Shown in pieces: positions 35,515 through 46,184 of a stretch of 64,000 nt of DNA. The stretch covers positions 46,965 through 110,964 of the forward strand of contig KV919027.1 of NCBI GenBank assembly GCA_002049455.2, written 5' to 3'. The translations under genes were made by a program, and so were the position numbers. Numbering within the stretch: position 1 is the first letter of the stretch; each line of letters starts with the position of its first letter. Source of the DNA: Porphyra umbilicalis (taxonomy: Eukaryota > Rhodophyta > Bangiophyceae > Bangiales > Bangiaceae). The notes under the pieces were generated by a model, which ran no database searches, had not been told where the DNA came from, and saw only the letters and a list, made by a program, of their open reading frames with translations.

Positions 35515-36470
35515 GTTGCTCTAAAATTCCCTGGACTTTAGTCTAGGGTGCTTTCTCACACCCACACGTCGAAAAAAAGTCCTTTTTTCTAGTGCACGTT
35601 GCGGGAGTACTTAAACAAACGTTTTTGGCGGTCCGTTTGGCTCCCTACGCCGTTGGAGGACGTCCCCCGGCGCTTTCTTGACTATGGGAACATGCACCGG
35701 GGCTGCCCGCACCTTTCTGTGAAGTTGCTAGAGGTGGCGACGTCTTCATCGTCCGTACGGTCCGCGGAAGCAGAATCGTGGTTAAAAAGGTGCGTGAGGG
35801 CAGGTGCGGCGTTTACGGGGTCGTGGGGGTAGGTGGGCGCGGCCACGAACGGCCGTGATGTCGCAATTCCGCGGTAGTTGGCCAGAATGGGGCTCTGCGG
35901 GCCCTGTGGGAGACGTCGGTTTTGATTTTTCAAATAGGGGGTCGTGTCGGCGCCGAATGCGCTGCGGCCTGCGTGGTCGCGTCCCTTCCCGCAACACCCG
36001 CGCGCGGCGGGTGGGGGCGGCGGCCACCGCCGCTGGCGGTGTTGCCGCCGCGCCTGCCGCCGACGCGGCGGTGAGCAGTGGACGACCGTGCGCACGACGC
36101 GCGCCCGCACACGGCAGCGAGTGGCGCCCGCGGCCGCGGCGGCCGCAGCCGCGGCGGTGCCGGCGGCGGCGGCGGCGGCGGCGTGGCGCCCCTGCTATTT
36201 TCTCGCTCCACCCCGCCGCCCGCCCCCCCGTGCCATCGACGGCTTCTTCCCCCCCCTCCCCCTCTGGCCCCACATACCCCCCCCTCCCCATCTACCGCGT
36301 CGCCGCTGCGCACGTGCGCATCGCGCAGCTCGGCCTCGAGTCTGCGCTGCGGCAAGCGACGACTGCCCATCCAGCGTCGGCCGGTGGTTGCTCGAATGGT
36401 GGCGGCAGTGCCTCGGTGGCAGCCGCCGCCCGCCACGGCGGTGGCGGCCGCTGCTGACCCTCCGGTGGGT
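35515..36470. repeat. Duplicated segment, copy A (intact TA site)
   Basis: Collinear with 51,255-52,290. Shared landmarks in order are 'ccctggact' with a short imperfect palindrome, 'agtgcacgttgcg', 'gagtactt', 'cttgactatgg', a near-perfect block 'ggtggcgacgtcttcatcgt' continuing 'ccgtacggtccgcgg', 'gtggttaaaaaggtgcg', and after a gap the GC-rich block 'ggcggcggccaccgccgct' with 'gcctgccgccgacgcgg'. The TA at 35,646-35,647 is the unoccupied version of the site where copy B carries a 132-bp MITE. It is likely a dispersed repeat or non-autonomous element; I could not define its ends. The minus strand of both copies reads ADRTDDEDVATSS in one frame, perhaps a coding relic. Confidence 0.7.
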
Positions 36471-37204
36471 GCGGCAGGAGCCCCTCGCGGCGATCACCTA
36501 CCCCCCCTCGGACGAAGACAAAATCGCTGGTCGTCGAGGAGCGTGCGGGCGGCCGCTCTCCACCAGTGGGCGGGTACCCCCCCGACGGCAGCAGCTGCCG
36601 CTCGTGCGGGCCGCGGTGGACGCCGCGGCGGCGGTGGGCGGAGCGCCCCCTACGCCAGCAAGCGGTGGTCACGTCGGCGACCGCCACCACCGCCGCCATG
36701 GCCGCCTTCCTCGTCTCCTTTTTTCTGATCTCCCGCTCGTACGTGCGCTCCCAAGCGGCGCCGGTCGTGCAGGTGACGCTCACCCGGGAGGCGGTGCTCG
36801 ACTTGCCTATGTATCTTTCGTCGTGTGAAAACAGTTCTATCGTTTTACAAGTCCAGGGTGTTTTCGCGAACGCGCTTTCAGTGCGAATATGCCATCTATA
36901 CTGATAGTGTAGACACTGTGGAAAAGCGGGGTCGAATATGGCCCAGTACAGCCATTTCAGACGTACTGGCACCAATCTGAAAACCGCCGGGATAAGTCCC
37001 CAAGTAGCGTGGTACCGTTTCGCGACGATGGAAGTAAGGAACGTTGCTAAATTGCAAGTAACCTCGGTTTTTTGTGTTACTTACTCGCTAGGTGTGTTAC
37101 TTACTTCCTTGCACCCGAACACCCATCTGTCAGGCGCCGCCGCCAGCGCCCACCACACGCTGCCGCATTCCTCCGTCCTCCGCTCTCTGCACCCACTGCG
37201 GGTG
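36471..37204. other. Region without a recognised gene
   Basis: GC-rich to about 36,790, then AT-richer. Near 37,072-37,110 'gtgttacttactc' and 'gtgttacttacttcc' form a short direct repeat about 130-190 bases before the MYND gene start, a possible but unproven promoter element. Confidence 0.4.
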
Positions 37205-37275
37205 CCCCGCCAGTCCCTTCCTCCTGACCCTCATTTCCTCCTTCCTCCCCCCCTCCTTCCTCCTCTCCCCTCCAC
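37205..37275 (+). promoter_or_regulatory. Pyrimidine-rich leader of the MYND gene
   Basis: The 70 bases before the ATG at 37,276 are almost all C and T on the plus strand (blocks such as cctccttcctccccccctcc). This is consistent with a 5' leader or initiator-type promoter region. Function is inferred from position and composition only. Confidence 0.35.
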
Positions 37276-39197
37276 ATGGAGGTCCTCCGTCAATGCACTG
37301 CGCCCATCGGCCGGCAGGTGGGCCACATCCTCTCTGCGCTCGGTGAGGACGCCGTCGACGTGTCGTACCTAACGCCGGCCACCTGCCACGCCCTGCTGGT
37401 GGCGCCCGGTGTGGGGGCGGCGCTCCTAGAGTTGCTCCTTGATGGTTTGTCCACCCCCGTAGTCGTCACCACTGCCTGCTGCGCGCATCTCGATGAGGTG
37501 TCCACCCCTGCGGTCGTCACCGCTGCCCACCTCGCGGGTCAAGTGGCCATGCCGCCGAACCGGATGCGTGCCTTGGTGGCGGGCATGGTCCTCAACACGG
37601 CCCTCTGTTCGTGCCGCTGCGCTGATGAGGCGCTGCTGCCACTGGTGACCGCGGCGGTGGGGGGCCTGCCGCCCCAGTTCTGGGCGCGCCTCAAGGTTGA
37701 CCCCAGCGGCCCCGAGAGTTGCTTTTGTGTCGCCCTCGAAATCGTCCTCGCGTGCGCCCTCACGTCAGACGCCAACCCGCCGCCGCTGGAGCCCGGCGGT
37801 ACGCCGGCGTGTGTTGCGTTTCCCCCGTTTGCCATCGTGCGGGAGCGCGTCGTGGCGCTGCCGGCCGAGGCGCTGTCGTTTTGCGTGCAGCGGCTGACGT
37901 ACGTCTCTGGTCGGGTTGTTGACGGCCTGCTATGCTCCGCCCCCCAGCTGGGCAACGCCCTCCTCACCCTGTGCGCGGTGTGCCCCCTGCGCTTCCTCGA
38001 CGTCCCGGCTGTGCTCGACACTCTCACCGCGGCAGTCGTGGTGCTGGCGGAGCGGCGCCACGCGGGTCGACCCGCGGTGCTGCTGTACCTCCAACGTGCC
38101 ATCCTCCTGCTCTACAGGCTGGGGGAGGTTGACGTGGCCGGCGTGCGCCACACGGCGGGCCTCGCGCGCGCGCTGGCGGCGGCGTACCACACCTTTTCGG
38201 CCGCGCCGGCGGCGGGCTCCGCGCTCGAAGAAAACCTGAATGCGGTGGTGCAACTGCTCGTCCTGGTCTCCCCTGCCGTCCCCGTCGTGGCGGCGTCCGT
38301 CGAGTTAATGGGTGTGCTCGTCGCGCTCGCATCTGCCACGGCCACGCCGGGGCAGCTGAACCGCTCCAACGCCGCCGTGTGCCTCGCCCTCCACGTCTCC
38401 TTGCGGCACGCAGACGGCGGCACGCGGGGGATGCCCGCCTCCCTCAAGGCAGCTCGGCGGACGTGGCGCCGCCTCGGCTCCACCCACCCCATCACCGCTG
38501 CACGGGAGGAGGCGCGCGCGTTGGCGGTCTTGTGCAGGGCGGGGGTTGGTGGCTTGGCGGCCGCGGGGCTCCCGCCGTCGGTGACTGCCCCGACGGCCCT
38601 GGTCCGCTTCGTGCGGAACCCGATTGACTGCTGTTGGGGGTGTGGGGCGACCGCCAAGGCGGGCGCGCCGTCGCGCTCCCTCCAGCACTGTGCGGGATGC
38701 AGGGTGGCGGTGTACTGCTCCCCAGGCTGCTCCGCCACTGACTGGTGGGCGGGCGGCCACAAGCAGGTGTGTGCGGCGTGGAGGCGGTACGGGCGGCAGC
38801 GCGTGCTCAACTGCCAACGCGCCACCTTGGACGCCGACCCGGCGGGCGGGCCGCGCCTCAGCGCCCGAGCGGCCCTGCGCGCCCTGTGCCCGCTGCGCGG
38901 TTCGGACCAGACGTGCGAGTGGAAGGCGTGGGCGTGGCCGCCCGCCATTGCGGCCGAGGTGGTGGCAGCGGGCCTCCCCTTGGCCGAAGTGGTTTGTGTG
39001 GTGGACCCGGTGGGGGGGGGCTCGGCGTCTTGGCGGCGGCCGAGTACGCGGCATGGCCGGGGGCGGTACCGGCCGTGGTGCTGGCCGCCCCGTTGGAGAG
39101 GCACGGCGGGCGGGTGTTGCGGGTGGCACGCTGGGCGCACCCGCACCACCTCCAGTCGTATGGGCCCCACTCGTTGGGGTTGACGGCGCCATCGTGA
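37276..39197 (+). CDS. MYND-type zinc-finger protein
   Basis: Starts at ATG 37,276 after a pyrimidine-rich leader. The first 440 residues are Leu/Ala/Val-rich and probably a helical repeat (armadillo/HEAT-like) scaffold with no clear catalytic domain. A complete MYND finger follows at about residues 451-495: CWGCG, then LQHCAGC, VAVYCSPGC, DWWAGGHKQVC. All zinc ligands of the C-x2-C / C-x2-C / Y-C-x3-C / H-x3-C pattern are present. MYND fingers bind short Pro-rich peptides in partner proteins, often in transcriptional or methyltransferase complexes; no SET domain is seen here. As read, the frame runs to a stop at 39,183, but from the G run at about 39,009-39,020 onward the neighbouring frame (GVLAAAEYAAWPGAVPAVV, stop at 39,197) is far more protein-like. 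I infer a one-base error or real indel there. No intron needed. Confidence 0.8.
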
Positions 39198-39199
39198 CG

Positions 39200-39900
39200 G
39201 CCAATGGTGGGGCGGCGGGGGCCTGGAGCACTGGCACGCGGTGCTTCCCCCTTCCCGTCCTCCCTCCCTGGCTGCCCACAGCCTGCCCCACCTCGGCGCC
39301 GACCACCCCGCGCCTGCTGGGGGGGGGAGGATGCAGACTGGGGGGGGGGGGGCGTGTGCTTGTATTTATTCTAGGGTGGGGTGCGTACCCATGGCTTTTT
39401 TCGTGGCGGCGGTTGATGGTACCGTCCGTACTGGTCGGAGACGGGTGGTGGGGAGGAGGACCCTGCTGCGGATGGGGCCCCGGCGTGGCGGGGTACCGGA
39501 CGGGCGCTAGCGAGGCGGCTCGTGCGCCCGCTTTAACGCGGTCGCGGGTGTCCCCTCCCCACCCAACCTGGAATGCACGTGGCTCGTCGGTGGCTGCCCC
39601 ACCACCACGGGCACCCACCCCCGCCTGCGCCGCCGCGCAGCAGGGCCCCTTTGCCGTCCCCCCCCCCCCCCCCCCCCGCCAACCCAATCCCGCGCACACC
39701 CCCTCCCCCCCCCCACGACCCCACGTTGCTCTGGCGGCGCGGGTCTAGATGCGCCGGGAGCGGCGCCTCCCCCCCCCCCCCTCCACCCGCCCCCCGACCC
39801 GCCAACGACGCGCGGCGGTGGGGCGGCAACCCCGCCCGTCGGGCCGCCCATAACGGCGGCGGGGGGGGCCCCCGCCCCGCCGGCCGGCCGCGGGGACGTG

Positions 39901-39933
<33 letters not shown>

Positions 39934-41050
39934 GCGGCGGCGGGGCGGCGCCGCCCCGGCGCCGCTCGGCGGCCGTGACGGTCGACCGCCCACGGGGGGC
40001 GGTGGCGGCAGCGCCCGCCGCCCGCGTCGACACGCGGCCGTGCGGTGCGTGGGCCAAACGGCGGGAGGGGGGGGGGGGGGGGGACGCCCGCGACGGCGGG
40101 GGGGGGGGGGGACTCGCCGTGTGGGCCGCGCTCCAATTTGGGGGGGGCGGCAAACGGCGCGGCGGCCAAGCCCTGGATTCCGTCGCCCGCCGGGGGCGCG
40201 CGCCCCCGACGTCGCCCGCGGGCGGGGGCCCCCCCCGTTGGAATGCGGGGCGGGGGACGACCCCCCCCTCCGCGGCGCGTGCGCCGGCGGCGCCCGCCCC
40301 GCCGGCGGCGGTGCGGCGACCCGCCACCGCACGCGGTGCGTCACGGCCGCGGCGGCCGCACGCGGTGCGTCACGGGCGGGTGCCCGTGGCGGCGCGGCCG
40401 CGGCCGCGTGCCGCGCCGACGCCACTGTCTGCATGACGTGGCGGCGGCGGCGGCGGGCGGCGGCGGGTCGCCCGGTCGGCCCGCCGCCGCCGGCGCGCGC
40501 GTCGGCGGCGGCGTGAGCGGGGGGGGGGGGTGGGTGGGTGGGGGCGGCTTTGGAAATGGGGACGGTGGAGGGGGGGGGGGGGGGGGGGGGGGGACAGGCC
40601 GCGCCACCCACTGGCGGCGCGCGTCGACGGCGCGTCGTTGCGGGGGGGGCGGTCGGCGGGGGGCCCCCGCCCCCGCCGCCGCCGCCTTGCATTCCATGAG
40701 CGTGGGGGGGGCGGTGCCGCCCCCGCCGCCGCCCTTTCCAGCCCCGCGGGCGGCGCCGCCGCCGCGGGCGCCGCGCGCGGGCGCGCGGGGGGGGGGGCGG
40801 CCGCGCGTCTCGCGGTCCGCCGCGGCGGGCGCGCCGCGGTGGAGGCCATATCAGGCGGCGAGCGTCGTGGGCGGCACCCCCCCCCCCCACGCGCCGTTTC
40901 CCCACGGGCGTCGTCCCCCGCCCCTCCCCCCGCCGTCGCTGCTGCCCGTCCCCCTCCCGCCCGGGTCGTCGTCCGCCTCGCCCCTCCCGTTTTGAACCCC
41001 CCACCGGTCGACGCCGGTCGGTGGGGCGCCCCCCCCCCCCCCCCCCCGCG
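39200..41050. other. G/C homopolymer desert between two genes
   Basis: Extreme composition with long single-base runs. C runs lie near 39,660-39,677 and 41,035-41,047, and G runs near 40,069-40,081, 40,098-40,110 and 40,571-40,593, with (ggc)n around 39,905-39,935. Nearly every frame is open, giving ORFs of several hundred codons on both strands, none with a domain. The plus strand is C-rich on the left and G-rich on the right. I treat this as non-coding, though the far right may hold the promoter of the gene starting at 41,056. Confidence 0.55.
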
Positions 41051-41055
41051 CCCCC

Positions 41056-42829
41056 ATGGGCGTCCTGACACGGCGGCGGCGGCTGGCGCCGCTGCTCCTC
41101 CTCGCGGCGGTGTTGACTCCGCCCCCCCCCCCCCCACGGCCGCCGCCGTGTGCCTCTTCACCCCCACCCGCTGCGCGTGTAGTATGCCCGACGCGCCCGC
41201 CACGTGCCTCCGCCCCCTCCCCGGCGTGGCGCCCCTCACGTGCACGGAGGCGCCGTGCAAGCTGGCGTGGCGGTGCGACTGCCTCGGCACCGCCACGTGC
41301 GCGCATGTGGAGGTGGTGCGCTACGAGGCCGTGCCGGGGGCGGTGGGGGGGGGGCGGGGGGGTGCTCTGCCGCCCCTCGGGGTGGCCGGGACACGCCGTG
41401 ACGTGGGTGGCCGACGGGGTGGCGGGGGCGACGGAGACGCCGCCTCCGACGGTGGCGCCAACGGCGTCGCCGCTGCCGCCGACGGCTTCTCCATCGCCGC
41501 CCCCGCCGACACTGCCCCCTTCCCCGTCGCCGCCGCCGCCAACGCCGTCGCCGCTGCCGCCCACGCTCACGCCGTCGCCGCCGCCGCCGACGCTCACGCC
41601 CTCGCCGCCGCCGCCGACGCTCACGCCGTCCCCGCCGCCGCCGACGCTCACGCCCTCGCCGCCGCCGCCGACGCTCACGCCGTCCCCGCTACCCCCGACA
41701 CTGCCCCCTTCCCCGCCACCCCCGACACTGCCCCCTGCCCCGTCGCCGCCGCCGCCAACGCCGTCGCCGCTGCCGCCCACGCTCACGCCGTCGCCCACGC
41801 TCACGCCGTCGCCGACGCTCACGCCGTCGCCGACGCTCACGCCGTCGCCGCCGCCGCCGACGCTGACGCCGACACCTTCCCCCCCCGCCGGCTCTGGTAC
41901 CTGCCCGACGGCAAGCACGTCGGTGTGCCGCGAGTGGGTGTCGATTGGGATCGCCGGCTCCCCGCCGGCGTGCGTCCGCCCGTGGCCAGTGGAGAGCGAC
42001 GTCAATGACGCGTACGGGTATGGCGCGTGGCAATCGTCCAAACTCGGGGGCAACCTACACGACTATATCAACGTGCGGTTTGTGCACGTAACCTCGACGG
42101 ATGCGGTGCGTTTTTTCGTTTTGATTTTTTTTGCGTTGCCGCTCCGTGGCGGTGCTCGGTCTCTTTGTCATGGGCACACGAGTGGGGGAGGGGTACGGAT
42201 GTGGCTTGTGCGGGGTGGCTCCACTTGCCACGCTGTGGTACGGGACACAAAGCGGACGACTAACATGGGCGCTTGCGGGTCGGGCTGCTCCTTGTCACCA
42301 TCTCTGGATTCTCCTGCGGGTCGTGTCGCGCGCGGGCCACCCTCTCCCCCCGGTTCCCCCACCGCAGCTGCACGTGTGCGTCATCTATGGCGACGGCGTT
42401 GCCAAAAATGACGGCTCTGAGTCTGGCAGCCGCACCGCGGATGTGACCATGTCGACGGTGTGCGACTCGTCGGCGCTCGCGTGGGACGTCAAAGACGACC
42501 CCGTCGACTCGTACACGCCCGCGACGAGCGGCGACCGCCTTTCCGCCTCGCACAACTGGGTGGCGTCCCTGTCAGACGGTTGGTGCACGGGCCCCATCTC
42601 GACCGACGACCGCGGGGTGGCCATGGACTGGTCCCGCATCTCGCGCGTCGTCGGCGTCAACTACCAAATGTACGACGCGGCCAGCGATACGACCGCGGCG
42701 GCGGGGCAGTGGACGTTTGCGGCCGACGAGCCGGGGGGGCCAGGCGGCAGCATCGACGCGTATGGGCGGAAAGCGTGGGGGGGGGTCGTGCCGACCGTCA
42801 CGGTGCGGGGCGTCTGCTCGTGCCCGTAA
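41056..42829 (+). CDS. Secreted Cys-rich protein with Ser/Pro/Thr repeat linker
   Basis: Starts at ATG 41,056 with a clear signal peptide (MGVLTRRRRLAPLLLLAAVL). Then come a Cys-rich domain (TRCACSMPDAPATC, TCTEAPCKLAWRCDCLGTA), a linker of SPPPPTLTP and SPTLTP repeats (about 41,440-41,880), and a C-terminal domain (TCPTASTSVCREWVSIG, then LGGNLHDYINVRFVHVTSTD). A phase-0 intron (gtgcgt at 42,106 to cag at 42,367) leads to LHVCVIYGDGVAKNDG and the end GVVPTVTVRGVCSCP. As read, exon 1 shifts frame at a C run (41,122-41,135) and shifts back at a G run (41,344-41,367). The two compensate, so this looks like miscounted homopolymers, or a variable tract. The layout of two Cys-rich domains joined by a Pro-rich rod is typical of algal cell-wall or extracellular-matrix proteins; I recognise no named family. 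Confidence 0.7.
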
Positions 42830-43024
42830 CCATGCACCTGGGCGGTAGGGTGGTGCGTGTTGTTCGCCACGGAGCAGAGGGGTGGGGTGCACCAAGAGGA
42901 GGCAAGACGTGGACCAACGCCATGGTATGTCGGTCAAAAGAGTTTTTCGGAGCACCCGCGTCATCGATGCTATGGTCGACGCCACTGTTGCCGCGGATGT
43001 CACCGCCGCCGCCCCCACCGCCCC

Positions 43025-44079
43025 TCACGGGGTCGGCTCCCCCACCGTCACCTCGGGGTGGAAGAGCAGCACGTCCTCCTTGCGCTCCGCGTTAAAGAGG
43101 ACGGGCTTGTACCCACGGGCGACGAGGAACGCCATGGCCCCCGCCATCGGATCCTCCTCCTCGAGCGCAATGACGTCAATCCGCACAGCGTCCCAGTCAA
43201 TTCCCCTAAGGACCTCGAGTTCCGCCCCCTCCACGTCGAGGCTCAAAAAGTCAACGTGCGTCAGTGCCGCCCGCCGCAGCACCGCGCCGCCGGTGGTGCA
43301 CTCAAGGGTCCGCCGCGGGGCGGTGCGGACGCGGCGCTGCCATTCGGCGCTTCCATTGACGTTCTTGTTGGTGTCGGCAATCCCAGAGAGGCCCAGGTAG
43401 TCGATGAAGGAAACAGTTTTGGGGACGTCTGAGAGGCACAGGGGGACGAGGTCGCACGTGCGGAGGTCGTGGAGGGCGCGGAGGTAGCGCGTGTTGGGCT
43501 CGACACAGATGCCTTTCCAGCCGAGGCACGTCTGTGACAGCACACAGCAGCGTCCAGTCGGGGGGTACGCGCAGCAACCAGATGGAGCAGCACGTGGGCG
43601 AGCAGTACGGCCAGGCCAGGCAGCATCCGCGTGAGTAATCCCAGACCAAACAGCACCTCCCTGGCCTTTCCCCCCAACCAGCGCCATTCCCCAAAAACCA
43701 GCTTTCATCCCCCCCATCCTTCCCCCCCATCCTCGCCCCCCCCACTATACACCTCCTCTCCCCGACGTACCTCAAAAACATAGGTGTTGCTAATATCCAC
43801 TGCTTCGTTGGCAGCTACGTCAAAGAACACGCCCGGCCGCCGTAGCGCCTTGAAGTGGTTGCTCCACAACCACGCGTCCTGTCCAAACTGGCCAGTAAAG
43901 CGGGGTGGCGCCCCTGCCCCACAATTCGCCGGCGTCGTCGGGCGGCACCCGCCGTCGCCCGCCGCCCGTGGGTCCGCCAGCAGCACGTCACACCACGCCG
44001 GCCGCCCAGGCGGTAGTGGGAAGCCCGTCAATGGGGATGCGGGCGCGCCCGCCACCGCCGCGGGCGTCCCCAGCGGGCG

Positions 44080-44112
<33 letters not shown>

Positions 44113-44304
44113 GGCGATGGGGGTGGCGGTAGCGGCGGGGACGGCGGCGGCAGGGACAGAAGCGCCTGGAGCGACGGCTCGAATGCGCACGGCAGGGAGG
44201 GAGGTGGGGAAGAGGGTGGCCAGCCCGACCAGCGCGCCCCCCGTCGTGACCGACAGGGCGGCGATGAGGGCGACGCGGCCGAGCCGACGGGACCGCGCTT
44301 CCAT
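43025..44304 (-). CDS. FkbM-family methyltransferase with N-terminal membrane anchor
   Basis: SAM-dependent methyltransferase of the FkbM type, a family that usually O-methylates sugars or small molecules; substrate here unknown. Exon 1 (44,304-43,771) starts MEARSRRLGRVALIAALSV, a signal-anchor followed by an Ala/Pro-rich stem. It suggests a type II membrane protein of the secretory pathway, possibly acting on glycans. It reaches RFTGQFGQDAWLWSNHFK and FFDVAANEAVDISNTYVFE. The intron (gtacgt at 43,770 down to cag at 43,532, 239 bases, phase 0) joins cleanly to TCLGWKGICVEPNTRYL in exon 2, then DFLSLDVEGAELEVLRGIDW, and ends at 43,025. The joined protein is 346 residues and colinear with the family. 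Odd point: the SAM-binding loop, usually FDVGAN-like, has Ala for Gly (FDVAANEA). It converges on the previous gene with about 195 bases between the stops. Confidence 0.85.
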
Positions 44305-44666
44305 CGGGGCGACCGTGGGTCCGCGGCAGGCGGGTGCGACGGGAGGAGGAGAAGGGGCTCAGGGGGGGGATGCGACTCGGCAGTGACGGTGGGGGCGGCG
44401 GTGGGGGCGTGGGTGGTGGTCGCGCTGCGGGTGGGCTGAAGGGGACGGCAAGGCCAGTGGCAGCAGCGCCCGACAGCAGCCACCACCGGCGTGCGAGGCG
44501 CAGAACGTTGTGGGTGTGTCTGATGGCACCGCAGCGGACGCGCGTGTAACTGTATTGGCTAATAGATCTTCCTCTCGTGATATCGAATTCGATTGTCCTT
44601 GCACGGAACCATTTTAATACAGGAGCATCTCGTCCGTTCACAACAAAGGCCAGCACTGAATGATTT

Positions 44667-44893
44667 GGCATGTCCCAGAAGAATGATTGGATTCGAGAAA
44701 ATATCACAGCAAGTTACAGCATGCTGTGACTGTGCTGTGACCGTGCTTCAAAATGAACTTGCAATCTCAGGGCTCCATGATGGGTCTGCGAGACAAGAGT
44801 GATCACAGCAATTTTAAATTCTGTATCTTTGGGTGAACTGCTGTGACATACCGTGGGGTTTCCTCGCATCCGATCATTCTTCTGGGACGCGCC
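44667..44893. mobile_element. MITE-like element with about 33-bp inverted termini
   Basis: Left end GGCATGTCCCAGAAGAATGA and right end whose reverse complement is GGCGCGTCCCAGAAGAATGA continue to pair for about 33 bases with few mismatches. A subterminal 'atcacagcaagttac' is mirrored by 'gaactgctgtgac' on the other side. The internal 120-150 bases are AT-rich with several gctgtgac words. No clean target duplication could be read (ttt on the left, ata on the right), so the element is old. Superfamily uncertain. Confidence 0.7.
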
Positions 44894-44899
44894 ATACCA

Positions 44900-46180
44900 C
44901 TCCCTTGGACTGGGTCACTCAAGGAGCAAGAACGCCGACTGTCCGTTGCTCGAGGCAAGGCGGTGACACTCGTACGAGTGTCGCCACGATCGTGAAGGCC
45001 GCTATGCAGATGGATCTACTCAACGGCCTTTCCTTATGCGACGTCAGCGAACGCCCTGCACTCTTGTCCGTTTTGAACACCTGCAGTTTACTTCTCTGTC
45101 GCAGAAGTAGCACTCTAGAGTGGCCGACGCGCCCGGGGTGCACGGGTCCCCACCCTGTGTGGATCAAAGGCTGACGGCGCCTCTCACTGGTAGCGGCGAG
45201 TGCAGGCCGCGCGCGTCCGTGTGTGATCCTGCCCTGTTTCTGCGCAGCTTAGAGTGGCTTGATTGCATGCCTGCGCTTTTCCAGGGCGCATAGTCATTCA
45301 CACTGGTGCAAGGTGAAGTGTCTATCGGCTGAATGGCAGATCAATCAACAGTTATGTAGCAGCGATGTGCGACTGCCTGGTCTCGACATTTCGACTCGTT
45401 CCTTCCAGACTGATACCTAAGTTCGCTGTGTTTGCGGATGTAATTTAAGGCCTGAAGATCATATTTCAACATTCTGACAAGGACGAAGACGGCACTGAGT
45501 CATCACCACACGTGTGGCACGGCAGATCGCTGCAGACAGCGACTCGTTGGTTGCTGCTCTGCCATCTCACTCTGCAATGCCGCTTCGAGTGCCCCAGACG
45601 GACGGTGCAGTGGGGTGAGTCGAGATCCATTCAATTCGACTGTGGCTCAGTGGCACGGTGCCCAGCCGCCCGCCACGCCGTGACCGTTGACTGGCGTCAA
45701 GGTGTTGGTGCCAGTATACTGGGATAGGAGCCAAGGCGGCCCCACATTGACCAAAAGTGAGCAGACGCGGGGAGCCCCCAAAGGGAGCGGGCGCGTGGCA
45801 CAGATGTGCAAAGACTCGACGTGCAACGCAGAGGGCGTGGCCGCCCATGGCCCGGAAATGAAAATCGAGTGGCCGAAACAAAACAGTGCTGAGAGTTGCC
45901 AAGAACGCCATACGCATATCATTGGCAGGAAGCAGAGCATCTCAAGCCTTTGATGGTAAGGGTGTCAAAGCTCGAGTGGCTGGTGGCAAGGGGGCCTGGG
46001 GAGGAGTCCATGGCACTCAGGGGGTGCCGGAGGGGTTTATCATCGAGTAGGCTCGCAGAGCCAGCGTCGTCGACCGAGTGGCCGCGGCGCCCGTGGTCTC
46101 GGGCGACGTCAACAGACAAGCAGTAGAGGCGTCCGCCGCAGCCATGGCGACGGGCGCTCTCAAAGAAGAAAGGTCCATGG
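44900..46180. other. Region without a recognised gene
   Basis: Moderate-GC sequence with short frames only. The stretch 45,919-46,263 on the minus strand might be part of the same unit as the ORF at 46,185-46,865, but no splice signal or domain supports this. Confidence 0.35.
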
Positions 46181-46184
46181 TCCC

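Noticed and set aside
36847-36862. 'caagtccaggg' as the inverted right end of the duplicated segment at 35.5 kb
   Set aside because: Only about ten bases match the left 'ccctggactt', and the second copy near 52-53 kb lacks a counterpart.
38305-39699. 464-codon minus-strand frame opposite the MYND gene
   Set aside because: Gly/Ala/Pro/Arg-only composition opposite a gene with a complete zinc finger; a GC-driven shadow.
39533-41296. Several frames of 260-490 codons in the G/C desert
   Set aside because: Homopolymer-coded Pro, Gly and Arg only, open on both strands at once, no start context or domain.
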